Source: Thermosediminibacteraceae bacterium
Lineage (GTDB): Bacteria > Bacillota > Thermosediminibacteria > Thermosediminibacterales > Thermosediminibacteraceae
Length of the DNA: 64,000 nucleotides
NCBI GenBank assembly: GCA_021890755.1
Contig: JAKKUQ010000001.1
Span: 186,001 to 250,000 of the forward strand
Direction: 5' to 3'
Shown: positions 48,437 through 56,291 of the stretch, one piece after another
Layout of the letters: each line of letters begins with the position of its first letter
Position numbering within the stretch: position 1 is the first letter of the stretch
Notes under the pieces: model-generated
What the model was told of the DNA's origin: nothing
Database searches by the model: none
Seen by the model: the letters and a program-made list of their open reading frames with translations, nothing else
Made by a program: the position numbers and the translations under genes

Positions 48437-48609
48437 CTAACCGGTTTTTAACCCCAACTGTTTATGGATATCCTCCGAAACTAAATTGATGTATTCTTCA
48501 CCCCGCATTTCGCTTCATGTAATAACTCAGCATCTGACAGCGGCTTTCCATCAAGACCCCGTTTATTCCAGAGGCCGCTTTCTGCTATCCCGCGAACAGG
48601 GCAATACAA
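48437..48609 (-). pseudogene. Remnant of a decayed coding sequence
   Basis: Two overlapping minus-strand frames look like parts of one protein. One reads CPVRGIAESGLWNKRGLDG then KPLSDAELLHEAK, the next frame reads MRGEEYINLVSEDIHKQLG and ends at a TAG at 48437. Joining them needs a single shift near 48500. Neither has a ribosome site. Family unknown. It lies just after the broken ADP-ribosylglycohydrolase gene, suggesting a decaying accessory segment. Confidence 0.35.
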
Positions 48610-48646
48610 GCCCCACTAATTATTGCTTGGCACAAAAGATGGATCG

Positions 48647-48820
48647 TTAAACCCTATCTGCCCATTCTCTGCGTTCCATAGCAGTTTTGTCTTTCATACT
48701 TTCATCGTAAGGCTCAATAACCTCGTCTTCCGTTACAATAACCTCTATCCTTTTCCCTGCTAAAACTTCATATATATTACCATCCAGGATATCTTTCCTT
48801 CCATTCTCGGGTGTTTTCAA
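48647..48820 (-). CDS. Possible small unknown ORF overlapping the ADP-ribosylglycohydrolase gene
   Basis: Frame from a TTG at 48820 to a TAA at 48647, 57 aa, acidic, with GNIYEVLAGKRIEVIVTEDE in the middle. It overlaps the 3' end of the broken gene in another frame and has no convincing ribosome site; it may instead be part of the same decayed segment. Reported because the composition looks coding. Confidence 0.3.
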   Translation of the reverse strand: MKTPENGRKDILDGNIYEVLAGKRIEVIVTEDEVIEPYDESMKDKTAMERREWADRV

Positions 48821-49699
48821 ATCTTATAAGCAGATCGTCAGCAATTCGCGTTCTTACATCCGCCATCTCTACTTTAGCAACCCACTCTTCGGGTATGCCA
48901 TTGATCCCAAAATAGGCCCCAAGAATGTTTCCGGTTATAGCCCCCGTGCTGTCGCTGTCTCCGTCGTGATTCACTGCAGCACAAAGGGCTTTTTTAAAGT
49001 CGTCCCTATACTTTAAGGCACAATAAAATGAAATGGCTATCGCTTCTTCTCCTACCCAGCCTTCCCCAAGTAATTTTATCACCGTATAAGGTCCTTCTTT
49101 GCTATTTGCCAGGTCCAGTGCTTTTTTAACCGCAATACTGCATTCTTCTTTTCCGTTATACTTGTCGAGGGCCAATAGGGCATCTTTTACTGCTTCTTCT
49201 ATATCCGCGCCTTCTATAATACAAGCAATAACATGGGCAAAAACTCCAGCAGAAAGATATCCGCTTGGGTGGCCGTTGGTTAAAGCCGCGCACTCGCAAG
49301 CAATCCGAAAAGCTTCTTCTCTGCGGCAAAACAGTCCTATAGGAGCCACCCTCATAACCCCACCGCAACCCTCGCTGTTATTTATCGGCTGTTCTATCGT
49401 CCCTATCCTTCCACTGAATAATGCTGACAGACACGTACTCCCTGGTGCACGTCTGGCATGAAGGTCCTTTACCTTTATCAGCCACCGTGGTAGATAAAGT
49501 TTTTCTCGTGGTCTTGAGGGTAGCCCTGGGTATGCAGCCACCGAAGATACGCATGATAGACAACAGAAGGTATGTGGCAGATCCCTTTCTCTCTCCTTCT
49601 GGTTTCGGCCCGCAGTAAGCCTTCTGCGGCGAATAAAGTCATTTGAGTATCATCGGTGATTCCTGCTTTGCCGTTTATGTCCGTAATAGCCCGCCACAT
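48777..49699 (-). pseudogene. ADP-ribosylglycohydrolase, 5'-truncated and frameshifted
   Basis: Family removes ADP-ribose from proteins using two Mg ions. Two frames share the protein: 49699-49478 with [20 protein letters not shown], then 48777-49541 with [29 protein letters not shown] and NHDGDSDSTGAITGN. Both metal-site motifs (TDDTQ and HDGDSDSTG) are kept, but a shift near 49490 separates them and about 60 residues of the N-terminus (with the GDA(L/I)G motif) are missing. The first codon follows the alkD stop directly (TGAATG), so a deletion probably fused the two. Non-functional unless the shift is a sequencing error, which would not restore the N-terminus. Confidence 0.8.
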
Positions 49700-50413
49700 T
49701 CAAACGGAACCTTCCAAGAACTTCCGCCTTAATTCAGGTTCAAATTTTTCTATGGCATAACGCAGCATAGTCCTTGGCATAACTTTGTAATTCTCCTTTA
49801 GAAATTCGTATTCAACATTAAAGTCCCTATTCCCGATTTCCCTGAGCATCCAGCCTACCGCTTTATGTATTAGGTCATGTTTGTGGTTCAGTAATATCCG
49901 CGCAATATTTAATGCATCATCAAATTCGCCCTGTTTTATGAAATAAAATGTTGACATTACGGCGATTCTTTGTTTCCACAAATCCGGTGTTTGGGCCATA
50001 TCATACAGTATGGACTTATCCTTATTGAAAAGGTAGGGCCCTAATATCTTCGGTGCGGAAGAGTCAACCAGGTCCCAGTTATTAACCGCCTTAATATTCT
50101 TGAGGTATGTATTTACTATTTCTTCCCTTTCCCGTTCGTCTTTGGCCTTTTCAAATTTATAGACAAGCATAAAAAGCGCGGTGAGCCGGTACTCATGAAC
50201 CGGTTCGTTTAGCAGTCTTTCAATATCTTTTAAATCAATAGATTTAAAATACTTTTTGGCAACTTTCCTCTGGTTAGGTACGGAAACCCCTATAAACCGA
50301 TCTCCCTCCCCGTAACCTCCTTCAAAGGCACGGAAAAAACGGGGTAGAAAGGTAGCCTTTTCTTTATCGATGTACTTGCTTAACTCTTGTTTTATTTGGT
50401 CAACGATGCTCAA
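49700..50413 (-). CDS. DNA alkylation repair protein (AlkD family)
   Basis: HEAT-like repeat protein, about 237 aa. AlkD glycosylases remove 3- and 7-alkylpurines without base flipping. Motifs: FRAFEGGYGEGDRFIGVSVPNQRKVAK at the N-terminus, NNWDLVDSSAPKILG, WKQRIAVMSTFYFIKQGE, and IHKAVGWMLREIGNRD, all typical. TTG at 50413 is preferred: AAGGAGGGGG lies 7 bases upstream; the GTG at 50422 is part of that site. It stands alone upstream of the broken ADP-ribosylglycohydrolase gene. Confidence 0.9.
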   Translation of the reverse strand: MSIVDQIKQELSKYIDKEKATFLPRFFRAFEGGYGEGDRFIGVSVPNQRKVAKKYFKSIDLKDIERLLNEPVHEYRLTALFMLVYKFEKAKDEREREEIVNTYLKNIKAVNNWDLVDSSAPKILGPYLFNKDKSILYDMAQTPDLWKQRIAVMSTFYFIKQGEFDDALNIARILLNHKHDLIHKAVGWMLREIGNRDFNVEYEFLKENYKVMPRTMLRYAIEKFEPELRRKFLEGSV

Positions 50414-50496
50414 AAACTTCACCCCCTCCTTTTTTGTTTTTCAACCCTGTTGCTTTGGCAAATTCTTTTTTGAACTTTGATATACCATCGCAGTAA

Positions 50497-51174
50497 TTAT
50501 CGCCGCGCCGGCAATACAGGGGCTAGAACAGCATAAGCTGGATTTGCGCCATTTAATACAATCTGTTGATAAACTGCTAATAATACCGCGTTTATGAGCC
50601 AAACAATAACAAACAAAGTTTCGCGTTTTACATTTTTTAAACCCTTACCAAGATTTGAGTACATTATTATTGCAAATTTGAATACCAACGGTAAAATAAA
50701 AATTCCCTGGACTTTCAAACTCAAATTGGCCTCTGCACTTATATCTACGTTTCCTACAACGGCAAATAAAATGGAAACAACAGCATAACCAATAAAAGCA
50801 AAACACGCACCCGCAAGTAACTGGAATACCACGCTAAACGCTGGCGGAAGGATGTCCATAATCCCCCTTGGGTAACGCATGTAAATATACAATAGAACGC
50901 TAAACACTAGGGTTTGCCCGAGGATTTCAGGTAATCCGAAGAAATGAAACCAGAGCGGTAACTTTGTGTATACCATGCCTTCAATGGAACACGGTGCCCC
51001 TGCCGGGGTAGACAGAATTCCGATTCCTACAAAAATTAACCACAAATATAGCCAACCATATTTTGCTTCGGCTAAAAAACTGCGAAACGGTATCAGGACA
51101 AGTCCTATTATAAGTCCCCTGATTGGCTGAACAAACGGTCCCCAAAAGGTGGACCCACTCCCAAACTCGATCAT
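50497..51174 (-). CDS. Multi-pass membrane protein, unknown family (second part of a split gene?)
   Basis: 225 aa with about six hydrophobic segments. Phrases such as IRGLIIGLVLIPFRSF, AGAPCSIEGMVYTKLPLWFH and LPEILGQTLVF look like conserved loops. The frame starts at an ATG that overlaps the stop of the short upstream frame by 4 bases (ATGA), with no separate ribosome site. The short frame supplies one more membrane helix. They look like one protein split by a shift, or a translationally coupled pair. Function unknown. Confidence 0.6.
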   Translation of the reverse strand: MIEFGSGSTFWGPFVQPIRGLIIGLVLIPFRSFLAEAKYGWLYLWLIFVGIGILSTPAGAPCSIEGMVYTKLPLWFHFFGLPEILGQTLVFSVLLYIYMRYPRGIMDILPPAFSVVFQLLAGACFAFIGYAVVSILFAVVGNVDISAEANLSLKVQGIFILPLVFKFAIIMYSNLGKGLKNVKRETLFVIVWLINAVLLAVYQQIVLNGANPAYAVLAPVLPARR

Positions 51175-51320
51175 ATAATCGCGTATTTCAGGGAGGTAAA
51201 AACGTATCTGTAATTTAAAATGTTCGAAGCTATGAACCCTGCGGCAAAATAAGTTAAAGTATGGATAATTATTACCTTAATTAGAAAATCGGGAATAGAA
51301 TGAGTTGTTTTTTTCACCAT
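51171..51320 (-). CDS. Short membrane-helix frame upstream of the 225-aa membrane protein
   Basis: ATG at 51320 follows AAGGAG at 6 bases. 49 aa: VKKTTHSIPDFLIKVIIIH and one membrane segment, then stops at TGA in ATGATC. It would fuse smoothly to the next frame (ending ...KYAII, next beginning IEFGSG). Likely the N-terminus of a split gene; see the neighbouring entry. Confidence 0.5.
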   Translation of the reverse strand: MVKKTTHSIPDFLIKVIIIHTLTYFAAGFIASNILNYRYVFTSLKYAII

Positions 51321-51719
51321 CACATTCTCCTTAGCTTTGTTTACAATCTTAAGTCCCCAAACCAGCTGGGCAATCTCCTGACTTAGATCGGGGATCCGGC
51401 ACTGCAAACCCCGAACATATCCTACCCCCTTGCCTACTACTCGCACTAATCTGCGCCTGGAGTGGAAATGCGATGGTATGCGATGTAGGCCTATTTACCC
51501 TCACCAAGATAAAACCACTTAATCCGATTGCTATAAATACTTATTTTATCATTCATAATGAAGACATTAAAGGAAGCCCTAGTGTTTTAATTTTTCACAC
51601 TCTTTAACATAAATCCAATAATTTTCATTACGTTAGGGGGTACCTGGAGTGTCCCAACTATATACATCATCCTCTAGCTGCAGGAACCTCTGTTATGCGA
51701 AAGACACCCACTACAATAT
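51321..51719. other. 399-base stretch without a convincing gene
   Basis: No long frame or RNA fold seen. It contains a short direct repeat (GCGATGGTAT GCGATG, about 51470) and two ACTCCAGG copies. May hold the promoter for the membrane protein gene at 51320 and remains of lost genes. Confidence 0.4.
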
Positions 51720-52319
51720 TTACAAATATTGATCTATATCATTAATAAATAACCTTAGAATGTCACCTCGGTGTATATTGTTATTCTTATAACCAATGTC
51801 TTTACGAATTGCTAGTAATAAATCCTCAAGCATAAACATTATTTTTGGAAATTGTGCTTTGGATAACTCGTTATCTTTAATTGATGCATAATTAATTAGT
51901 TCCTTTCTAAAAGATCCCCATTTAGATATAACTTCATCTGAGCCCCATGATACTAGTTTTTGAGTAAATCTCGTAAAAAACCTTTGCATTTCAGCTTCTG
52001 ACATCCGTTTGCCCTTAATCTTCTCTCCCCACATTAGATCAAAGATAAATTCAATGAATTGTTCGTAAATAGGAATTTTCTTATCCCTTAATTGTTGATT
52101 AATTGTTTGTACATTTTCATAATATTTTCCAAGTATTAGTGAAATAACCGAAATAATAGCAGTTACTGACGCAGTAATTAAGGCCGCAGCTATTTCGTTT
52201 TCTACGGAAGATAATATATTCCAAAAAGTCTTGATAGTATATATTATTACTAAAATTATACCAAAACTTTTAAGTATTCCAAGCGGTAGATACCTCCATC
52301 TTCTATTAGGTTCTTTCAT
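51720..52319 (-). CDS. Unknown protein with two N-terminal membrane helices
   Basis: 199 aa. Two hydrophobic segments (ILKSFGIILVIIYTIKTFW and ALITASVTAIISVISLILG) precede a helical soluble domain (residues about 75-199) with YEQFIEFIFDLMWG and FFTRFTQKLVSWGSDE. The pattern (two helices then an all-alpha domain) recurs in accessory loci, and I cannot name a family. Base composition is clearly AT-richer than its neighbours, which fits acquisition. ATG at 52319 follows AAGGAAT. It stands alone between two gaps. Confidence 0.7.
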   Translation of the reverse strand: MKEPNRRWRYLPLGILKSFGIILVIIYTIKTFWNILSSVENEIAAALITASVTAIISVISLILGKYYENVQTINQQLRDKKIPIYEQFIEFIFDLMWGEKIKGKRMSEAEMQRFFTRFTQKLVSWGSDEVISKWGSFRKELINYASIKDNELSKAQFPKIMFMLEDLLLAIRKDIGYKNNNIHRGDILRLFINDIDQYL

Positions 52320-52421
52320 AAATGGATTCCTTCCCTTGTTTATGGTAATTCAGTAAGCAGAACGCAAAATCCTAACCAATGAATAAAATATAGAAAGCTC
52401 TTGTTCAGGGAGGTAGTGAAA

Positions 52422-52958
52422 ATGGCCAATGTCGCTGTCGCCGTTTCCGCCCATGGGTACGGCCATGAAGGCGCTTTCGATTATAGAGCGTTCAAAACAG
52501 GCCATATAGTGATAAAGCCAAAAAACGGCAAGGAATTTTTAAAGATGCTTTCGGATATTTCAAAAACCAACGGTCCCATATACCTCATGAAAGTTTTCAG
52601 CCATTCCTACCCGAGAGGGATTATCATGACAAACTGGAGCGGATTTTACGATGAGCCCGGTCCGAACGATACCCCGAAGGCCGCATATATAAGCGACATG
52701 GTCGAGCTCATTAATAAACGGGAGATCTTGTTTTCTTCAAATCCGCAAATAATGCTGTTTGGCTGTAACCTTGCCGGCAACTTCGCTGAAAAACTTTCAG
52801 CTGCAGTATCTGGCACCGTTATAGCACCAAGAGGAGACAGTTACCCCGAGATCCGGGGGAACCAAGAGACCGGAATATTCATCGCAGTAACTCAATGGGA
52901 AGTTTATATAAAAGGAAGGTACGCTTATAGCGCCGGCAAGAGACTAAGAGCCTGGTAA
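52422..52958 (+). CDS. Unknown protein, possible clan-CD-type (caspase-like) fold
   Basis: 178 aa, no signal peptide. A His at 61 in LMKVFSHSYPRG follows a hydrophobic strand, and a Cys at 115 in QIMLFGCNLAGNFAEKLSA follows another about 50 residues on. That order (strand-His-Gly/Ser, then strand-GC-N) is seen in clan CD peptidases and in the DUF4347 family (SHG...YGCNV). This is a resemblance only; no database check was possible. ATG at 52422 follows GGGAGG at 8 bases. It is on the plus strand next to a zinc ribbon gene, in the accessory segment. Confidence 0.65.
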   Translation: MANVAVAVSAHGYGHEGAFDYRAFKTGHIVIKPKNGKEFLKMLSDISKTNGPIYLMKVFSHSYPRGIIMTNWSGFYDEPGPNDTPKAAYISDMVELINKREILFSSNPQIMLFGCNLAGNFAEKLSAAVSGTVIAPRGDSYPEIRGNQETGIFIAVTQWEVYIKGRYAYSAGKRLRAW

Positions 52959-52991
52959 CTACTAAGGTGTAGCCAGCAGCTAAAAGTAAAA

Positions 52992-53020
52992 TTGTATAGT
53001 AGTGTCAAATCTGGTATATT
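52992..53020 (+). promoter_or_regulatory. Promoter of the zinc-ribbon gene
   Basis: TTGTAT, 17 bases, TATATT (a TATAAT overlaps just after) about 40 bases upstream of the start. Confidence 0.5.
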
Positions 53021-53060
53021 ATAATTAAATCTGGGACAAAAAAGCGCAGGGAGGAAAACT

Positions 53061-53423
53061 ATGTTCTTTTTTGGCATTTTCGGAATCCAAGATAGAGAAA
53101 GAATAATCAAAGAATTCGATGCTGTGATATGTCCATCGTGCGGCAGGCTGTCAAGAGCGGAATTAATAGAAATTTTTACTTATTTTCATTTCTTTTTCAT
53201 ACCCATTTTCCAGTGGAACAGGAGGTATTTTGTAAGGTACAGGTGCTGCCCTGTTATATACTCAGTAGAAAAAGAATACGCCGAAGAACTCAAAAGAGGG
53301 GCCATCCTGGATCCCTCCCGACTCCACAAAGTGTTCGGTCACGGAAGCTACTGCCCGGAATGCGGAAGTTATATCGACCCCTCTTTTAATTTCTGTCCTT
53401 TTTGCGGAAGAAAGCTCAATTAG
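53061..53423 (+). CDS. Zinc-ribbon protein, unknown function
   Basis: 120 aa with two or three zinc-ribbon halves: CPSCGRLSR near residue 25, a CC pair at about 60, and CPECGSYIDPSFNFCPFCGRK at the end. The middle is hydrophobic/aromatic (IFTYFHFFFIPIFQWNRRYF), perhaps one membrane or interface segment. The family is common in Clostridia without a known role. ATG at 53061 follows GGGAGG. Its last 4 bases overlap the dapB stop on the other strand. Confidence 0.75.
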   Translation: MFFFGIFGIQDRERIIKEFDAVICPSCGRLSRAELIEIFTYFHFFFIPIFQWNRRYFVRYRCCPVIYSVEKEYAEELKRGAILDPSRLHKVFGHGSYCPECGSYIDPSFNFCPFCGRKLN

Positions 53424-54175
53424 GTGTTTAAACTCTTTACGAGGTCTGCCATTGTATAATAACCTGGCGCCCGTGTCACTATAAACCTTGCAGCTTTCAA
53501 TGCGCCTTTTGCCAGCACCTTTCTGGAAGTGACCACATGAGTTATTTCTATGGTCTCGTCCTCGCCTCCGAAAATCACTCGGTGCTCTCCCACCAGATTG
53601 CCAGCCCTTATGGAATGAATGCCAATCTCGCTTTTTTTCCTCTTTTCCCTCCTGTCAGCCCTGCAGTAGACATAATCGGCTTCATTTCTTACTTCCCTTA
53701 TAGCATCTGCTAACATAAGGGCTGTGCCGCTTGGGGCATCGATTTTCTGGTTATGGTGCCTTTCGACTATTTCCACATCGAAATCGGAGAGAACTCTAGC
53801 TGCCTGCTGTGCCAGCATTACCGTAAGAAATACGCCCAAGGACATGTTTTGTGAAACAAACACAGGCACCGTTTTTGAAGCATCCTGAAGCATCTTTTTG
53901 TGGTGTTCTTCAAGGCCGGTAGTTCCAACTACCAATGGAATTCGGTGCGATAAGGCGTATTCGCATAAATTATTGATCGCCTCTGGATTGGAAAAATCCA
54001 CAATCACATCGGCTCTGTCTTCTATCTTAAAAATGCTATCGTAAATGGGAAACTTTCCTTTTTCCTCCACCACGTCAACGCCTGCTACTATTTCAATATC
54101 CTTTTCCGCTTCTACAAGTTCTGCTATGGTCTTCCCCATCTTTCCTCTTGCGCCGTTTAAAATTATCTTTATCAT
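53420..54175 (-). CDS. dapB: 4-hydroxy-tetrahydrodipicolinate reductase
   Basis: Second step of the lysine/DAP pathway: reduces HTPA to tetrahydrodipicolinate, also the precursor for spore dipicolinate. N-terminal NAD(P) motif NGARGKMGKTIAELV, the signature VEIVERHHNQKIDAPSGTAL, and a C-terminal AARFIVTRAPGYYTMADLV. 251 aa. ATG at 54175 follows AAGGGGG. Convergent with the zinc-ribbon gene, no lysine riboswitch seen upstream. Confidence 0.96.
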   Translation of the reverse strand: MIKIILNGARGKMGKTIAELVEAEKDIEIVAGVDVVEEKGKFPIYDSIFKIEDRADVIVDFSNPEAINNLCEYALSHRIPLVVGTTGLEEHHKKMLQDASKTVPVFVSQNMSLGVFLTVMLAQQAARVLSDFDVEIVERHHNQKIDAPSGTALMLADAIREVRNEADYVYCRADRREKRKKSEIGIHSIRAGNLVGEHRVIFGGEDETIEITHVVTSRKVLAKGALKAARFIVTRAPGYYTMADLVKSLNT

Positions 54176-54250
54176 AAGGATCCCCCTTGCGCAAAAATAT
54201 CTAGTTAGATTTATATTCTATTGCAAATTCAAAAGTTCCTGCCAAAAATA

Positions 54251-54280
54251 AAAAGCCTTCCTTTGGAAAGGAAAGCTTTT
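54251..54280 (-). terminator. Terminator before dapB
   Basis: AAAAGCCTTCCTTT and AAAGGAAAGCTTTT pair over most of their length; T runs follow on both strands. It ends the 67-aa gene transcript. Confidence 0.7.
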
Positions 54281-54285
54281 TTTCC

Positions 54286-54489
54286 CTATTTAATCATATA
54301 ATACAAAGTTTCGAGTTCCTCGCTGTCCGCTCGCGGAAGTTTTACCTTCAATTCCTGTATTACCTCGTCGTCAACCTGGATGAATTTATCTCCCAGCAAG
54401 CGGGCACAGATGTTAATGCTAGCAAGGGAATTCTTATGGTGAGTCACGAAATCCAAGATTTCCTCTATCTGCTTCTGTCGTTCATCCAC
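54286..54489 (-). CDS. Small unknown protein, 67 aa
   Basis: Highly helical, charged: MDERQKQIEEILDFVTHHK, then LASINICARLLGDKF. GTG at 54489 follows GGAGGT at 8 bases. Lies between birA and dapB and has its own terminator. No motif I recognise. Confidence 0.65.
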   Translation of the reverse strand: MDERQKQIEEILDFVTHHKNSLASINICARLLGDKFIQVDDEVIQELKVKLPRADSEELETLYYMIK

Positions 54490-54532
54490 TAAAATGCACC
54501 TCCAGTATTATTCTGTGCAAGAATGCATTTTT

Positions 54533-55513
54533 TTATTCCCTCAGAGAAACATCGCCGCTTAATATCCTTTCCACCTTGCCGCTTTCACTTTTGACTAATA
54601 AAGCACCATCGTCATCTACATCCAGGGCGATCCCTTCTAGTGCAAAATTTCTTCCAGCAATCTTAACCCGCCTACCCAGATTGCAGCAAAGCACTCTCCA
54701 CTCCTGGAGTACATTTTTAAATTCACCGGCTTCAAGATACCTGTAATATTCCTCAAAATCAGAAAGGAATTCAGTTAAAACCTCCAAGCGGTCTATATTC
54801 TTCCCGCAGACAAGTTTCAATGAAGTAGCTGTTTCTTTTAGTTCTTCCGGAAAATCCTCGTTGTTAACATTGATACCAATGCCTGTTACTACATAATTAA
54901 TTCCATCCATATCGCCGCTCATTTCCGTTAAGATGCCCGCCACTTTTTTGCCTTCTATCAAAAGGTCATTTGGCCATTTTATCCGGCAATCAGCTCCTGT
55001 GCTTTTCCTGATTGCTTTTGCTGCTGCTACTGCAGAGGTCATGGTAATCCTGGGCGCTTCATAAGGTTCCAAGGAGGGTCTTAAAATTATTGACATCCAT
55101 ATTCCCACCCGCGGAGGTGACATCCAGGTTCTTCCCATCCTCCCTTTGCCACCCGTCTGTTCCTCCGCAATCACCAGTGAGCCGTGAAGCGCACCTTCTT
55201 GCGCCAGCCTTTTTGCCTCTTCATTAGTTGAACCAATCGAAGGGTAATAATAGATTTCTCTTCCGAGAAATTCGAGGTTGCTCTTTGATATAATCTCTTC
55301 CGGCAAAAGCAGGTCCGGCGATTTTTTTAAACAGTACCCTATTCTCGGCATTGAGCTTATTTCGTAGCCCATTTCGCGTAAATGCTTAATCTGTTTCCAT
55401 ATGGCGGTTCGGCTGACGCCGAACTTTTCACTTATTTCTTCACCGGAAACGTACTCACCTTTTTTCGAAAGGAGCAGCAATAGAAGCTTGTTGGTTGACC
55501 TCTCCTTTATCAT
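54533..55513 (-). CDS. birA: Bifunctional biotin operon repressor/biotin-protein ligase
   Basis: N-terminal winged helix (EEISEKFGVSRTAIWKQIKHL) binds the biotin operator; the catalytic domain attaches biotin to carboxylases with the loop TGGKGRMGRTW and KWPNDLLIEGKKVAGILTEM, and there is a C-terminal SH3-like domain. 326 aa, group II BirA. ATG at 55513 follows AAGGTGG. Alone, no bio genes near. Confidence 0.96.
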   Translation of the reverse strand: MIKERSTNKLLLLLLSKKGEYVSGEEISEKFGVSRTAIWKQIKHLREMGYEISSMPRIGYCLKKSPDLLLPEEIISKSNLEFLGREIYYYPSIGSTNEEAKRLAQEGALHGSLVIAEEQTGGKGRMGRTWMSPPRVGIWMSIILRPSLEPYEAPRITMTSAVAAAKAIRKSTGADCRIKWPNDLLIEGKKVAGILTEMSGDMDGINYVVTGIGINVNNEDFPEELKETATSLKLVCGKNIDRLEVLTEFLSDFEEYYRYLEAGEFKNVLQEWRVLCCNLGRRVKIAGRNFALEGIALDVDDDGALLVKSESGKVERILSGDVSLRE

Positions 55514-55600
55514 AGTTAAAAATCCACCTTCACAACCGGAATTTAAGCTATTTCTAGTTTAATTTAAGCTTCCTTTCGGTGTCAACGGTAAAAGCAAATA

Positions 55601-55622
55601 ATGCCGGGTACTTTCCCGGCAT
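55601..55622 (-). terminator. Hairpin after the 98-aa gene
   Basis: ATGCCGGG and CCCGGCAT form an 8-base-pair stem, with a weak T stretch after it on the minus strand. Confidence 0.6.
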
Positions 55623-55625
55623 GTT

Positions 55626-55922
55626 TTAAGCTTCCTCCCCCATCGCATCGTCGGTATAAAATTTAGGCTCCGTTTTTTCGTTTCCTAAATAATGCAGATT
55701 TGCGTAGATGTTCACTGTATGGGTATTTTTGTTGTGCTTTATTTTTACGTCGCTTGGAATTCCATCGTCCTGGTGGTAATTGAGATATTGCTTTAAGATA
55801 TCGTAGGCGTTTTCTTCGCTTAAAGTGCCGTAAAAGCTCATGTAAACATCTTCGGGAATTTCCAGGATGATATTGTGAAGCCCGTCCTTTACTGCTCTGG
55901 TTTCCCCTATAGAATTAAGCAC
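55626..55922 (-). CDS. Unknown protein, 98 aa
   Basis: Acidic protein; central VYMSFYGTLSEENAYDILK and a Thr-rich end. GTG at 55922 with GGGGG at 7 bases upstream. It overlaps the 3' end of the next gene by 16 bases and probably shares its transcript. No family recognised. Confidence 0.65.
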   Translation of the reverse strand: MLNSIGETRAVKDGLHNIILEIPEDVYMSFYGTLSEENAYDILKQYLNYHQDDGIPSDVKIKHNKNTHTVNIYANLHYLGNEKTEPKFYTDDAMGEEA

Positions 55923-56140
55923 AAACTAACCCCCAGCTTATTCTTTTCCTTTTTTTCTCTGTTTTTTGTGGTCAGGTTATTTGGTGGCGTCTTCATGGGA
56001 TTTTCGATTTCGAATTCCTTGGATAATTCGTATTTTTCCGGTCTTTCGTCATCGATTAATTCCCCTTTAAATCTTCTCCTATCCAACGGTGGTACCGGCT
56101 TTCCTTTCAATTTCTTATCGCTTTTTCGCACTTTTACCAC
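55907..56140 (-). CDS. Unknown small basic protein, 77 aa
   Basis: Lys/Arg/Pro-rich: MVKVRKSDKKLKGKPVPPLD and a final NREKKEKNKLGVSLCLIL. GTG at 56140 is preferred since AAAGGAGG lies 7 bases upstream; longer frames have no site. Likely disordered. Probably co-transcribed with the 98-aa gene. Function unknown. Confidence 0.6.
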   Translation of the reverse strand: MVKVRKSDKKLKGKPVPPLDRRRFKGELIDDERPEKYELSKEFEIENPMKTPPNNLTTKNREKKEKNKLGVSLCLIL

Positions 56141-56217
56141 ATTCATTCCTCCTTTTTTGGTTTTCACTTTTAGTATCCTCAATTGCAACAGGCACTATTA
56201 GCGTGATGGTGAAAAAA

Positions 56218-56260
56218 ATATGCCCCCCTTATTTAACTTTTTACTGCAAGGGGAGCATAT
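56218..56260 (-). terminator. Terminator after the macro-domain gene
   Basis: ATATGC-CCCCTT and AAGGGG-GCATAT pair with one mismatch each side; on the minus strand TTTTTTTC follows. Confidence 0.7.
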
Positions 56261-56291
56261 AAACGGGTATTAAAAGCGTTTTTTTAAACAA

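Noticed and set aside
53900-54250. Lysine riboswitch upstream of dapB
   Set aside because: Only 110 bases and a terminator of the previous gene lie upstream; no riboswitch core seen.
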